Source: Brachionus manjavacas (lineage: Eukaryota; Rotifera; Eurotatoria; Ploima; Brachionidae). From it: a DNA stretch of 64,000 bases. The notes beneath the pieces were generated by a model. The model searched no databases. It was not told the origin of the DNA and worked only from the letters and a program-made list of their open reading frames with translations. The stretch lies in contig JAHQIY010000001.1 of the NCBI GenBank assembly GCA_019054805.1, forward strand, positions 10,120,501-10,184,500, read 5' to 3'. Positions within the stretch are counted from its first letter, which is position 1, and each line of letters begins with the position of its first letter. Made by a program: the position numbers and the translations under genes. Of this stretch, positions 11,701 to 23,805 are shown piece after piece.

Positions 11701-13419
11701 AAAATTGTCAAATTACTAAATTTTTCGCTAACTAGCTAATATAAAAATGAACACTTAAGAGATTAATTTTCAATGGAAAAGTCATTGAAAAAATTCAACT
11801 TAAAAAAAGAACCAAAATATTAAAATTAAATATAATTTTTTTTCTTATTTCATTTTAATTTAAATAGCATTTATTGTAATGCTAAATTGAAATTGAAAAA
11901 AATGTAGTCTATTAGAAAAAAATTAGAGCTAAAGTAAAATAAATTTCATTTTACTGTACCTTTCAAGATATATTGACACCTTCTAAAAAAATAAATGCGC
12001 ACCAAATATCTAAAATAGCATCCTAGTTAAAACAGCATTTGGATTGATAAATTTGTGAGCTTTTATTGAGAGAGAAAACCATATACAAATTAAAATTAAT
12101 ATCTAATGATAAGTTTGTCAATTTTATAGTTATTATAAAACATATAATAATCATCATAAGTTTTAAAGAAAAAAGCTTTTAAGCAACTTCAGAAAAATTG
12201 AATACATTTTTAAGGATTTTCATTTATTTTCATTCATTAATACTCACATTTAATCATTTAATATTTTAATGGATTTTGAATTTAAAACATTATGATTCTA
12301 AGTTAATAACAAAAATTTTTCATGCACTTTAAATAAAACATTTTTCTGCGACAGTTTTCTTGAAATCTTTGAATTTTTTTTAATTAAAAAATTTGTCAAT
12401 AAAATTTATTAATTTTGAATTGTTAACTTTTCAATCATTGTGAGAATAAGGTACTTGTGGGAAGTGGTGATTATTAAGGGTTTATTTGAATGTTAGCATC
12501 TCAATTAACCAATTTTTAGTTGATATTAGCAATTAGACCTGGTTCATCCTAATTATCAGTTTTTTTTTTTAATAAATTCGATTCCGTTTATTTTAAGATT
12601 TTTTTTTAAAAAGATTACTAAAAATTAAACAAAATATAAGCAGAATTTTCAAAAATTTTAATAATAACTGAATTTGGATAGTATAAATATTAAAGTCGTA
12701 TTTCGATAGAAAATGAGCAATTTTTGTAACTTAATTAAAAAAGAATAAATAAGCGAAACACTTAAATTTACAAATTTGAATTAAATTAATTCTAAAAAGA
12801 GTTAATTCATTTTAATTGCGCATTCTGAAATAATCTTATTATTCAAAAATAAATATTTTAAAATCAAAATTTTTTAAATAATAAATGCTAAAGCCCATGA
12901 AATAATGAAAATTTTGAAAAAAAATGTTTTTTGATAAAAACTATGCACATGATCTGAATTTTAGGAAAAAAAATTGAAGATGAGCCATTTCCGGGTAAAG
13001 TCCGTTTCATAATGATCCTTTTTTATATATATACCATTTTTGGATAAATGACAGTGTTGATATGATCATTGGTATTCACCATTTTTCAAAATTTTACGTA
13101 AATGTATGTAATTTATGGTTGATATTAGTCAATTGAATAAACTTAAGAAGAATGAATTTTTTTCTAAATTTTATCCATTAAATACTTTTTCTATTTCATT
13201 TACGCTTTTTAATTAACTTTTTTGGACCTTTACGAATTAATTTCATCCTAAATTTTAAGCTTTGATTTGATTACAGCAAATAAATGTTGAATTACAAAAG
13301 TTATTAGACGGTAAATTTTATATTAGATAAAAAATCAAATTTGATTAATTTTTTTATTAATTTAATTAACTGATCTGTCTAATTAAAATAAGCTGATATA
13401 ACTATAAATGAGTTGTGTT
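8790..13419. other. Large gene-free A+T-rich region
   Basis: About 4.6 kb with no open frame of coding character on either strand, no tRNA-like fold and no clear terminal inverted repeats. Runs of A and T dominate. It may hold distal control sequence for PPEF, but nothing specific can be pointed to. Confidence 0.45.
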
Positions 13420-13740
13420 TTATTTTAGTTTTGAGAATAATTTCGGTGCAGCCTTTTTAAAAAAAATTAGAATAAATGGATTCAATTAACGTAAAAATTA
13501 ATAATTACACATTGGTCCACACATCTCAAAAAGTCAAATAACTCCTCTTCGCAGTTTTCGTTTGTTCCTGGATGCGAATTTACTCTTTGGGTGCATTCTT
13601 CTAATTTTTCTTTTAATGTTCGGCAAGTGGGTTCGTTACTGCATTTTTCTCTTAGTTCAATAGCCTGATCCTTAACAAACATTTTACTTTTTACAAATTT
13701 TTTTTTCTTCAAAAATTCTTACAACAACTTCTTCGGACAT
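13420..13740 (-). CDS. UQCRH: Cytochrome b-c1 complex subunit 6 (hinge protein)
   Basis: Small intermembrane-space subunit of respiratory complex III that contacts cytochrome c1. Three exons: 13740-13723 (codes only MSEEVV), 13670-13509 and 13452-13420, joined in phase 0 to a 70-aa protein. The middle exon carries the family's Cys pattern (REKC, PTC, EEC, ENC, RC, QC) and the conserved block EELFDFLRCVDQC; the last exon supplies PKLFSKLK, like the HKLF...LK end of the mammalian protein. Mature animal hinge proteins carry a long run of Glu before this core; here the N-terminus is only six residues with two Glu, so the acidic stretch is missing. The two introns are 52 and 56 bp. Confidence 0.93.
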
Positions 13741-14059
13741 TTTAAAATTGTAAAATACCGTTTAATCTAAAAAACTTAAAGATTTTAATCATTTTTTAAA
13801 ACAGGTAATTTGACTGATTTTTTTGATAAAACTCCAAGCGTTTTCACATTTAAGATTCAACTTTTTTCTTCATCTCAATTCCAATACATATAAATAAACG
13901 CGTCAATATTGCAATTTTTGTTAGATTCTACAACAAAAACTAAAGCTTTATAATAATTTTTTTTCATTAATTTCTTAACATTGATTGCAGATTTTTATTT
14001 AATTTTATTCTTGTTTTTTTTTAAGTATTTTATAAATATTTAACAAAAAACTTATGATC
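13741..14059. other. Spacer
   Basis: No feature seen; contains the UQCRH 5' flank (minus strand). Confidence 0.4.
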
Positions 14060-14311
14060 TTACAAATTTCTAAAATTAAATTTGGATGAAGTTTCAATGT
14101 AATTTAGGGAAGTATTGGGTGACAGTTTTATTGTTCGATAATTATTTGGTACAGCAGATGGTCCTGTTAACGATCTCAGCGCCAAAATGATAACAAAATT
14201 AAAAAAAATCATTGAAAATTTATAAGCTAATTTTTTTTTCAAAAAGTTTGCCACAGACACAGTTGGAAATAATGAACAAATATTTATAAAATAAATAAAT
14301 AGAAAATTCAC
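14060..14311 (-). CDS. Possible small secreted protein
   Basis: An 83-codon frame with ATG at 14311 and TAA at the left end. The N-terminus (MNFLFIYFINICSLFPTVSVA) could be a signal peptide, followed by a second hydrophobic stretch (MIFFNFVIILAL) and a polar tail (SLTGPSAVPNNYRTIKLSP) with higher G+C than the spacer. A shorter reading starts at the internal Met so that the second hydrophobic stretch is the signal peptide and about 35-40 residues are secreted. No family is recognised and the compositional signal is weak, so it may be chance. Confidence 0.3.
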   Translation of the reverse strand: MNFLFIYFINICSLFPTVSVANFLKKKLAYKFSMIFFNFVIILALRSLTGPSAVPNNYRTIKLSPNTSLNYIETSSKFNFRNL

Positions 14312-14561
14312 AACTCTATATAAAAATTATCATTTATTATTAAGCATTTTTCAGAACTAAATTATTTCTTTTAGTAAAAAAGTTATTCAAGATTTTCTGA
14401 ATTGAAACGAACTTTACAACCCCAAAATTTCAAATGGAACTAAAAAATAATAATACTGGAATATATTTCTGGAAAAAAAATATTTAAAAAAAATATTTAT
14501 TAGACATAAAGATTTGAACTGATTCTATTTTAAAAAGGTTAATTTTTACAAAAGAGTTGCT

Positions 14562-15345
14562 TTATTTTTCCAACAGAACATTTTGTTTGCAGCCGGCGAA
14601 TGGGCATCTAAAAGAGAAAAATTAATAAAATTAAAAAAAAAGTTATCTTACTTTTTATGTCTAGTGGTTTTCAAGTGATGCAAGATGGCACTTCTTTCAT
14701 AAACATGATCACATGTGGTATTTTTTACCATATCTTCGATTGGTTTGCCAGTGATGGGACATTTAACTACTTGGGTTGTTGGCGCATCCATCACAATATC
14801 TTCATCCTCATCGAACTTAGAATTTTTAGCATTTTCAATCATTTCTTCAATTTCTTTATAAATTTGATCATTAATTTCTTTGTCGGTAGCCTTAAATTGT
14901 ATCAATTCCTTGAGGTTCTTTTCATCGAAATTATCAGGATCATCCTTAAACTGTACAAATATTAGAATTATTTTACTTGAATAAAATTTTACCTTTCTTC
15001 TAAGAGAAAGTTCTTTTTCTTGAAACTCTTTACAGTTATTTGAAATTCGTATCAATTCATTTAATGATACTTTCATTGATTCACTTTCAGCAATTATAGT
15101 CTCAAATATTTTTTCCTTAAATCCATTTACATCCTGATCGTTTCTATTATTATTTGCACAAGATTGATTCAACAGTTCAACTCCTTTGATAAAAATTTAT
15201 TTTAGGTTTGAAATTTAAGAAATTATCTACCTAAATTGTAGTCGCCAAGTGTTTCTTTAACAGATTTTTTTATTAAAGCAAATTTTTGTTCAATGCTAGA
15301 CACCGAGTTTTGAAAATCGCTCAATTGATAATCTATTTGGCTCAT
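14562..15345 (-). CDS. NSMCE2: E3 SUMO-protein ligase NSE2 (MMS21) of the SMC5/6 complex
   Basis: SUMO ligase that docks on SMC5 and acts in DNA repair and chromosome stability. Four exons, 15345-15231, 15183-14993, 14950-14652 and 14607-14562, give a 216-aa protein (human 247). The N-terminal two thirds is charged and helical, as expected for the SMC5-binding part. The C-terminal SP-RING shows CPITGKPIED, TCDHVYE and, after the last intron, CPFAGC, providing the zinc-binding Cys and His residues. Introns are about 42-49 bp. The gene is divergent from SPCS3, with 222 bp between start codons, so the two probably share a promoter region. Confidence 0.92.
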
Positions 15346-15567
15346 TGCTAGATATTTTTTTTTCAATCAAAATTTTAAATTTTTGGGAAGTTAATTAAGA
15401 AAATATACATGTATTAAAAAAATAATTTTAAGCAGAATAAACGTTGAAAAATGACAATTTTCAAAAAAAAATAAAAATCAAAATTATATGCCATTTCACC
15501 ACACGTCATCATTGAAATACATTTTGTGTAAAAAAGCTTTATTTCAAGATTTTATTGATTAAAAAGG
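15346..15567. promoter_or_regulatory. Bidirectional promoter region NSMCE2 / SPCS3
   Basis: Only 222 bp separate the two divergent start codons, so both promoters and 5' UTRs must lie here. I cannot point to specific elements. The call is positional. Confidence 0.4.
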
Positions 15568-16258
15568 ATGCATTCATTACTTTCGAGAGCTAACGCTCTT
15601 TTCGCCTTTACGCTCACAGTAACCGGAGTTTTAGCCTTCGGTTTGTTTTTGACTTCATTTATGTATGAACAAAATGGAACTGTAAAAATTAACAGTGCTA
15701 AAGCTGCTGTGTAAGTATTGTTCAATTTTTGGTTTAAGTTATTTTTTCAAAGTAATTTTTAGGAAGCATTTAACAGAATTTGGAGCTGGAAAAAAGAAAA
15801 ATGATATTGGATTCTTCAATTTTGATTTGGATGCCGATTTCGAACCATTATTTAATTGGAACGTTAAACAATTGTTTTTATATTTGACAGCTGAATATAC
15901 AACACCGCAAAATGTATTAAATTTTTTTTTAAATATTTGAAATTAATGCTTTGTGCTAAAAAGAAACTCAATGAAGTAGTGCTTTGGGATAAGATACTTC
16001 TAAAAGGGGATAATTACAAACTAAAAATGAGAAATGCTAAAACAAAGTATTTTTTCTGGGATGACGGAACTGGTTTAAAGTAAATTTAATTACAAAGAAT
16101 TAATAAATTGTTTTAAAATTTTAATTTTAAGAGGAAATAAAAACGTGACATTGTATCTTACTTGGAATATTATTCCAAATGTAGGTAGTCTACCGAATAT
16201 TCCTGTTGACGGAGCTCATAGAATAGTTTTCCCGGATCAATATGCCTCAAAAGCTTAG
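15568..16258 (+). CDS. SPCS3: Signal peptidase complex subunit 3 (SPC22/23)
   Basis: Essential non-catalytic subunit of the ER signal peptidase; single-pass type II membrane protein with a luminal body. Four exons, 15568-15710, 15763-15913, 15964-16079 and 16132-16258, phases 2-0-2, give 178 aa (human 180). The N-terminus [18 protein letters not shown] is almost the animal consensus and runs into the single membrane segment. Conserved luminal blocks are [15 protein letters not shown] ([15 protein letters not shown]), [27 protein letters not shown] and VTLYLTWN. All three introns are 50-52 bp. Tail-to-tail with nothing for 2.4 kb downstream. Confidence 0.95.
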
Positions 16259-18689
16259 TAACAATTGTGTTTTTAAAAGTGCGTTAATTGTCGTTCGTAC
16301 ATTTAAAATATTTTTTCTAAATAAAAATTACATAAAAACGTTCTTCTTATTTTTTTTTATTTTTTAAAATTAAAAATTAAGTTTTGGAAATAGCTTGATC
16401 TGTTGTAAGAATTTAGAGAAAAATTTCTCAAAAATTTATTTGTTAAGTAATTTGAATAGGAAAAAAATCCGTAGCTGATTATTAATTTAAGTAATGCTTT
16501 TATATTTTTATTAAGTGGCTTAAGAAATCAAACAAAAATCAAGTTCAAAACACGATTTTTATAAAAAAATATTTCAGAATTAAATTAATTTTTGTAGAGA
16601 ATTTGTTGAGCTTACAAAAAAGCTTGATTAACATCTTAAATTCTAGTTAAGAAAAATTAATTTAGAATCAAGCAACAAAATTTAGTTATTTTGACTATTC
16701 TTTGCTAGAAAAAAATGGTAAAAAGTCAAATAAAAATTAAAAAAGCCATCATTTAAAGAAATTTTAGTGGGTTTTCATATACGTAGATTAATATTTTGGC
16801 CTAAAAATTAATATTTCCATCATATTAGGCATATTTAATTTAATTTTTAAATTAAAAAAAGTTTTTGATTTTTTGACAGTTTTTGTTTCTTAAAAAGTCA
16901 AGGAAGCCAAGTTTTCCAATCTTAGATATTTTAATATGTTATTAGTGGCCTAAAATTAGATAAAATGATGTGTCTCAGAAATTTTTTGTCTTAACGTCTT
17001 ATCGCACCTGACGCTCTGGAAGAGAAAAATTATTTTTTTGGATTTTCTTAATTTTCTGATAAAAAGAAAAATTGATATAAAAAAAACTGATAGCATTTTC
17101 GAAATCCTGAGAGAATTTTATGCTTGAAACATTTTTTTCAGAAAAAAAAATTATTTGTAGCAGTTTTTCTATCCTAAAACAAAAATTCCACCATCTATAA
17201 TAGGTTCAAACTTTGAGTGGCCTTACAATATGAAAAAATTAAATAATTAGTAAAATTTCACATATAATATTAATCAGCGCATCGAGTTCTATTAGAAAAT
17301 GCCAAAAAAAATATGGATGAAACTGCTGAGTTTTTTTTTTTCTAATTACCCCGTATTCTTTAACTAGACTATGTATTAATAGTTACTTAACATATGATAT
17401 TTTAACTGAATTTATTTTTTTATCGATTGGTTTTTAAAATTTCTTATTTTTTGATGTGAGTATGTTACTTTTTTGTATTCCAAGTCTAATCATAAGGCTA
17501 GTGCCCAAAGTAACCCAACGAGTTGTCTTTGGTATAGGATTATTATAATATGAATATCTAAATACAGTTTTATTCTTAATAAAAATTTTTATTTCTAGAA
17601 TAAAATAATAAATCAAGCTTTAAAAAAATAGAAATTTAACAAATTAAATTACTTACTTTTAAAAATTTTGAAAAATCTAATCATTAAAAGAGTTGAATAT
17701 TATATTGAAATTACAGTTCAATATTATTCTGAAATTACTGTTACTGTAAAGAAAATTAATTTATCTGTTTTTTTCTTATGCAAACAGCTCAATAGAAATA
17801 GTAATACTTTCTTGTAGAATGACTCTATATTATAACTAGCTTGGATTGTATCTTCTTTAAGTATCTTATAAATTTTTGTTAACTCAAATTTTTTTGCTTT
17901 TTTTATTTTTGTACTTTCAAAACAAAATTTTTAGGCCTTTCTTGGTACACAAAACTCCTAAGTAAGTTTTAATCTTCTTTAGCTTTCTAAATACCTTGAT
18001 TCGAGTTCCCCACAGAATCGTCATTGACTTATTTTACGATTGAATGATTTTGATAGCTATCGGTCTATAGTATTCATTAATACTAAATTTAAATTCCATT
18101 TTTGTTCCAAAAAATTTGTTATTATTTCTATTATTATTACAAATTGATATCGCAAGATTTGTAAAAATTTTTCGGTGATAATTTTGTTTTTGATTAAATT
18201 ATAGAAAATTATTTTTATTAATTGTATGATCCATTTTTTTCAAAAAATTGGTGAGCTCAAATTTTAATCGAGAAAATCAGTCAAATTTTAAGAATTCAAT
18301 TCTTAGTTTTATTAGATGCTAAAAAGATTTAGTTAAATGATCATTTAATTGTTTGGAAGAAACTGAAAACGTGAAGAGACTTGATTTTGCAGATATCATC
18401 ATTAGAAATGGGAAACCAAGCATTCTTTCAAAAGATCCTTGTGGCTTAAAATTACCATAATTCTAGTGATCTAGTAGCCATCAAGTTAAAAAATATATTT
18501 TAAAACATTTTACAGCCTATATCTAAATTTTAAAATAATAAAAATATTTGGAATTAAAAGTTCAGAGAAAAAAAAATGTAAGCTTTCAATCAAATTAAGA
18601 TTAAATAAGTGAATAAAAAAAATAAAAAATTAAATATTAATAATTTAATGGAAGATAGAAACATATTATTGTACATTTTTTAAAATAAA
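16259..18689. other. Gene-free region
   Basis: A+T-rich. Small G+C-elevated patches (near 16,980-17,030, 17,450-17,540 and 18,400-18,480) do not extend into coding frames; the 60-codon minus-strand frame at 17,434-17,616 has no recognisable domain and a Lys/Ile-rich end, so it is not called. Confidence 0.4.
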
Positions 18690-19982
18690 TTAATTTCCAA
18701 AATTTAGACCATTTTGATTATAAACTACAAACTCTGACGAATTTAGAAAGCTATGTCGATTATTCAATTGTTCATTTACATCAGTAAATGCTCTAGTTTG
18801 ACTAGGATCACTTTGCCATCCAAATTGTTTAGACTCAAAATTGTTCATTCCGTTTAAATGAAAAGAATTATTTGATTCATTATTTTGAATAGTTAACCTT
18901 AACGAAGAATCTGCCATTGAGCCATTTAAATTATTCTGCTCAATTTTTCGTTTTTTGGTAATTTTTCTATCTTTCGCACGTCTATTCTGAAACCATATCT
19001 TTATCTTAAAAAAGATAAAATTAAATTTCAAATAATCATCATCATTGATATAAAATACTTGTCTTTGAGATAAATCTAATTTATCGGCTAATTCTGATTT
19101 CCTACGGCTTGTAATGTATTTACTAAAATTGAATTCTCGTTCCAGTTCGCTTCGCTGAAGCTCATTATAAACCACCCGATATTTGTCCTTGGTTCGAGTT
19201 TTTTCTATAACATTAAAAATTATTTAATTTGTAAAAAGAATAATAATTTCACTTTGACTTAAAGATTGATTCTTAACTTGTACTAGATCACTTTTGCCAT
19301 TTGATACAAAAGACTCATTCTTGACTGATGCAGTCGAAGAATCTATGGAAGATTCTGAAATATATCCCTCTTGACTAGGATCATTTTTTTCTTCTAATTT
19401 ATTCTCAACAACGCTGGAAGAATTGTCAGGAAAATTTTTCTGAAAATGTCCCGATGCATAGTGACCTGAATTGTGATCAAACATTGGATTTAGAGGCCAT
19501 CTTTGCTCACTTGTGTGTTGATTAAGATAAGCTTCATTTGATATTCCATTAGAGTTTATGTAATTAGACTGATAGTCCTTTGGCTCGAAAAAATTGCTTT
19601 GATAAATTGGATTAAACAGAGGTTTGATCGAGTTATTCGCCAAAGACACTGATGAATTCAGATTTTTGCCATGGGTTGAATAAAATTGTCCATTAGAATA
19701 AAATTTGAAGTATTCATTATCTTCACTTAAAAATTCTTGATTTTCAAAATTATACGCTTGGCAAGAAAAGGCGCTTTTCTGGTCATTGGTATAATAGTTA
19801 TACTGCGATGCATATAAATTCGATGATGATGGTATAGCTTGATAAGTCGGATGTAAATTTTGGCCGTTTGGAGCTTTTATTTGAAGAAGACTTTGATTGT
19901 AGCTAAAGCAATCGGGATTCAATTGCCAAACTGCTGAATGATTTGAAACGTTTGTATTATTTAAAATTGGCTCTGAGGCCAT
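18690..19982 (-). CDS. cdx: Caudal-type homeobox transcription factor (Cdx)
   Basis: ParaHox-class transcription factor that patterns the posterior body in animals. Three exons, 19982-19253, 19204-19059 and 19004-18690, give 396 aa. The 243-residue N-terminal part is Ser/Asn/Tyr/Gln-rich and low complexity, with no domain recognised. Exon 2 begins just before the homeodomain ([20 protein letters not shown]), which keeps the caudal hallmarks KDKYRVVY and [12 protein letters not shown] 54-bp intron splits the homeodomain between SQRQ and [14 protein letters not shown], that is between helix-3 residues near position 44/45. A basic stretch KKRK follows. The recognition helix is intact. The 1.9 kb upstream and 2.4 kb downstream are gene-free, leaving room for control elements. 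Confidence 0.93.
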
Positions 19983-21864
19983 AATTCCTAAAAATTATTT
20001 TATTAATACTAATAATAATTTAATAAGTTTATTATTTTATTGTATAATTGGGCTTTATGGAGATTTTATGAGAAATTAATTGCTATGACTGTTATGGAAT
20101 TTTGCCTCGCTGTTTATTACAGCTGTAAAAAATTTCAAATTTAAAACTTTATTTTAAATTTATTTCAATTTTTTCAAATTGCATCGTGAAGTTAAAAAAA
20201 AGAAAATTCACGATCAATTCATAGCCAAGATGATTATACTTTTTTATCTTTGTTTTAGTGTTGGTTATTTTTTTATTTTATTAATTTATGGCTTTTTTAT
20301 TGTTCTGGTGATCTTGTTATTGCTAAAGAAAGTTTATTAATTTAAGCTTTCTAGAAGAGATTAGGAATAAAATAGTTTTATTATTGTCAACTTTTTGTGT
20401 TAGTTTTATGTTTCTTTAAGTAAATAGCAATAAATTATTTATTTTAAAATTCAAAGCAATTTTCTTGTTGTCTATTCTAAAATTTAATTTGGTCCAAAAT
20501 AAGTTTCTTAAACATTTGAAAAATTAACTAAATGCCGATTCATTTCTTTATTTGCATAGCAGTCTTTATCAAGAATTTTATTGCTATTTGGAAAATTATT
20601 AAAAATTTATCAAAATTGTTTTTAATCGATCTAATTCATAAAATAGAGGTTTATTCTTAAAACTACAATTTTTACATGAATTTTTAGAAATAGTATTATT
20701 TAAGATAAATAAAAGAGATTATTAATTATCTTAAATATTTTTTTTAACTATCAAATTTAAAATTCTTAAATAAATCCTTTTTGATATTTTCTATAACAAT
20801 GCATTGATTTTAAGTTAATCAAGAACCTAAACCATTTTATAAAAACTTTTTCCGTTTACTGTATTAATTTTGAATAAAAAAATAAATAGCTTTTTAGATA
20901 AAAAAATTTTTATAAAAAAATATTTAATTTCCGTTTTTATTAAATATATTAAATGTTTTAAAAATTAAATAATTACATTAAAAAAAAAATGATTCAAATT
21001 ATTTTGACTCTTTCCAAAAGTTCTATGTAAAAAACCGCTTAAAGCATCTGTTTTCTATGCACAACGCCTCATCAATCTCATGAAATAATAAGGTTAAAAA
21101 ATTAATGTAGAATAAAAATGGGTATTTTCAAAATTTTTTATTATATTATAAATTTTAGTATATATTCTATAATTTCAGGGTTAGTCGTGGCATTGTGAAT
21201 TTTGGTACAAAAAACAAAAACAAAGTATAAAAACGCCAAAGCTTATAATCAGACTGACTAAAATTTGTTCTGAAAATTTTAGTAACTAATACATCTTATG
21301 TACCATTTGATCTGAAGTTAAATTGGTTCTTGAACGAATGAAATTGAAATCGGTTAACTTGAAGTAAAAGAAGATTAGGAACATACTAAGGATGGAACCA
21401 ATGATAAACTGGTGATAAACCAGATAAACCCATCAATTGGCAGTGAAATAAAAAAAAACATTGATTTTTAATACTTTTTAGTGCCTTAAAGTACTAAGTA
21501 TTTTATTAAATAGGAATATTAATTCATGAGTTTTCAGTTAATACTTAGTAGAAGAAAATTGTTCCTAGGTATCTTTAATGAGTGCACACATTAAATTTTA
21601 AAATATTTTATTTTAATATTTTTTTTAATTCCAAAAATTATGATTTGTAATAAACTTGCACTAAAATAAGATTGTTGAATATCAGCGAAATAATGACGAC
21701 GATGGTCATATAAATTGACGTTTTGTTATTTCTTTTTTCAGTTTTTCAGTTTTTCAGTTTTGTATTCATTAACTAAAGTTAAAGTTTTTTCAACTTTAGT
21801 TCAGAAATAAATAAATTAATAAAAAAGGAAATTTGATTTTCGAAAATAATTTCGATTGCTTTAT
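19983..21864. other. Gene-free region upstream of Cdx
   Basis: No coding frame seen. Around 21,740-21,770 an 8-bp unit (GTTTTTCA) is repeated about three times, followed by an inverted repeat built on AACTAAAGTT...AACTTTAGTT at 21,768-21,800. A G+C-richer patch at 21,180-21,450 has no open frame and may be an old element. Confidence 0.4.
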
Positions 21865-22544
21865 TAATGAAGTATCACTCTTTCTAAAGAAAAATAATGA
21901 ATAAAATGCGATTTTTTTTATGAGAGAAAAGGTTAAAAAAGTTTATGAGAGAGCGATGTTACAGAAAGACCTGGATGCAGTATGGCAATGGATAGAGATT
22001 TGGCGTATGGGACTGTGTGTTAATAAATGTAAAGTAATGCATTTCGGCAGACTAAATGCAAAGCATAAATATACACAAAATAGCAACTAAAATGTTATAC
22101 TAGCGACCACAGAGTGTGAATGGAATAAAAAAGGTAGGCCTGGTCAAGAATCTAGTAAATAGATCAGAAAACAAGGGTCCAATCGGGGCGTTAAGAAGAA
22201 ATAGCATCAGAATCCAGAGAGAAAGTTTTCCAGCTCAAATTAGAAATGATTTTGCAGCTGCAGTAAGCGCCAGACATGTATTTTTCTCAAACAGAGTAGT
22301 TCCGCATTGGAATAAGTTGCCAGAAAATGTGGTGAAATTTAAGTCAACCGCTAATTTTAAAATGGCTTTAGATAAGTTCAATGGTATCGGCTGCTACATA
22401 TCTACACGGCCAATCGGCGGTGATGGGCTCAGACTCTCTACATGTTAGGTGTCGCAGCAAGAACTACTACTACTACTAATGAAGTATCACTCTTTCTTAA
22501 GAAAAATAATGAATAATATGCGAAATTTTTTTTTATGAGAGAAA
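21865..22544 (+). mobile_element. Truncated non-LTR retrotransposon with (ACT)n tail and long target duplication
   Basis: The insert (21,930-22,476) holds two pieces of an RT-encoding ORF. About 21,937-22,090 translates to LQKDLDAVWQWIEIWRMG...CKVMHFGR, the region after the YADD motif in jockey/CR1-like elements. 22,116-22,448 is the last part of the ORF (GPIGALRRNSIRIQR, FFSNRVVPHWNKLPENVV), with the intervening part deleted. It ends in an ACT repeat (22,464-22,476). The flanks repeat: 21,865-21,929 and 22,477-22,544 are nearly identical (about 65-68 bp, four or so differences). It is 5'-truncated and internally deleted, hence dead. Confidence 0.8.
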
Positions 22545-23805
22545 GATATTCAATAAATATTTTTACTCTTCAATTATTTTAGAACTAAAAGAAATAAAAG
22601 TATTTACTTTAATCAATTTCAAGTTTAAAATACAATTTTTAAATAAGTCTTATTTTAAAATACAGATTTTTTCAATGTCTCTAAAAATTTGATTAAAAAG
22701 CTGATTTAAAAAATATTTTTTAAAAGAGAAAAATTCTATGAACAATCAATTCTTTTAAATTCTTTAAATAAAAATTCAAATAAGTTATTTCTCTTTATTC
22801 TTTTCTTCGTACAAAGCATCTTTAAAATTTGAAATAAAATAAAATAATTGTTTTTTATTATTTATTTTTAAACTATTCAAAATAAATAAACTGAGCAAAT
22901 TGAACATCTTACATCATGAATAAATTGAACGACTAACAGAAGTATTTTATTATTTTTAAAATCTAATTTAAATTTAAAAAACAACTCTCAGTTAAATTTT
23001 CAATTTCAAATTTCTTATTACCTTATTTTTATTAGTGTCTTTCATTAATTACTTGTTTCAGCATACTTCAAAAAATTTGTAATTTTTATTAAACTTGTTT
23101 AAGTCAAATTTTTAAATTTGATATTTTTGGTAAAGACTTTAATTCTGTAATTAATTTCTTAGAAAAATATAATTTTTTTCCTATCAACATCGTTTTTATC
23201 GAAATTATTAATTTTTTTCATTTTAAATTATGAAAATTGATAATGCACCTACAATCATAAAAGAACAACTTCAAACAAATCAGTCAAGAAAATTTAAAAT
23301 GGAATTTTCGTAATTCAGATTTATTGATACAAAACTGTGCTAAATCGAAATTTGGTGAAATGACCTTTTCTTATTTTTTTCAAAATTAATTGATAATTTT
23401 GTAATCGAAAAGATCAATTTAACATTTGATCACTTCAAGATTTCTGTATTTAATAATAAAGGCTAAATTTAAAATAGAGCGTGTTAATTATTTAATAAAT
23501 TTGATTTATGATTTATTGTACAAAAATTTAAAATTCAAATGAAAAATTTAATCAAAATGTTATTATTCTTTATGTAAAATTTGGATATTTTATTTTAAAA
23601 AAATTAAACAAATGAAGTGTTAATCAGTCTTTAAAAAAGGTAAGGGCACTAGCCTGTTGATTAACTTTGAATAGAAATGATAAAATGACTTGTCAAAAAT
23701 TTGATTGTTCTTTTTTAAATCATATCTAATCTAATAAGATTATAAGATTTTAAAATTTTTTTTATTTAAAAAAATAAAATAGATTAAATAAATAATGCTC
23801 TTAAT
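22545..23805. other. Non-coding spacer
   Basis: A+T-rich, no gene or repeat structure seen. Confidence 0.4.
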
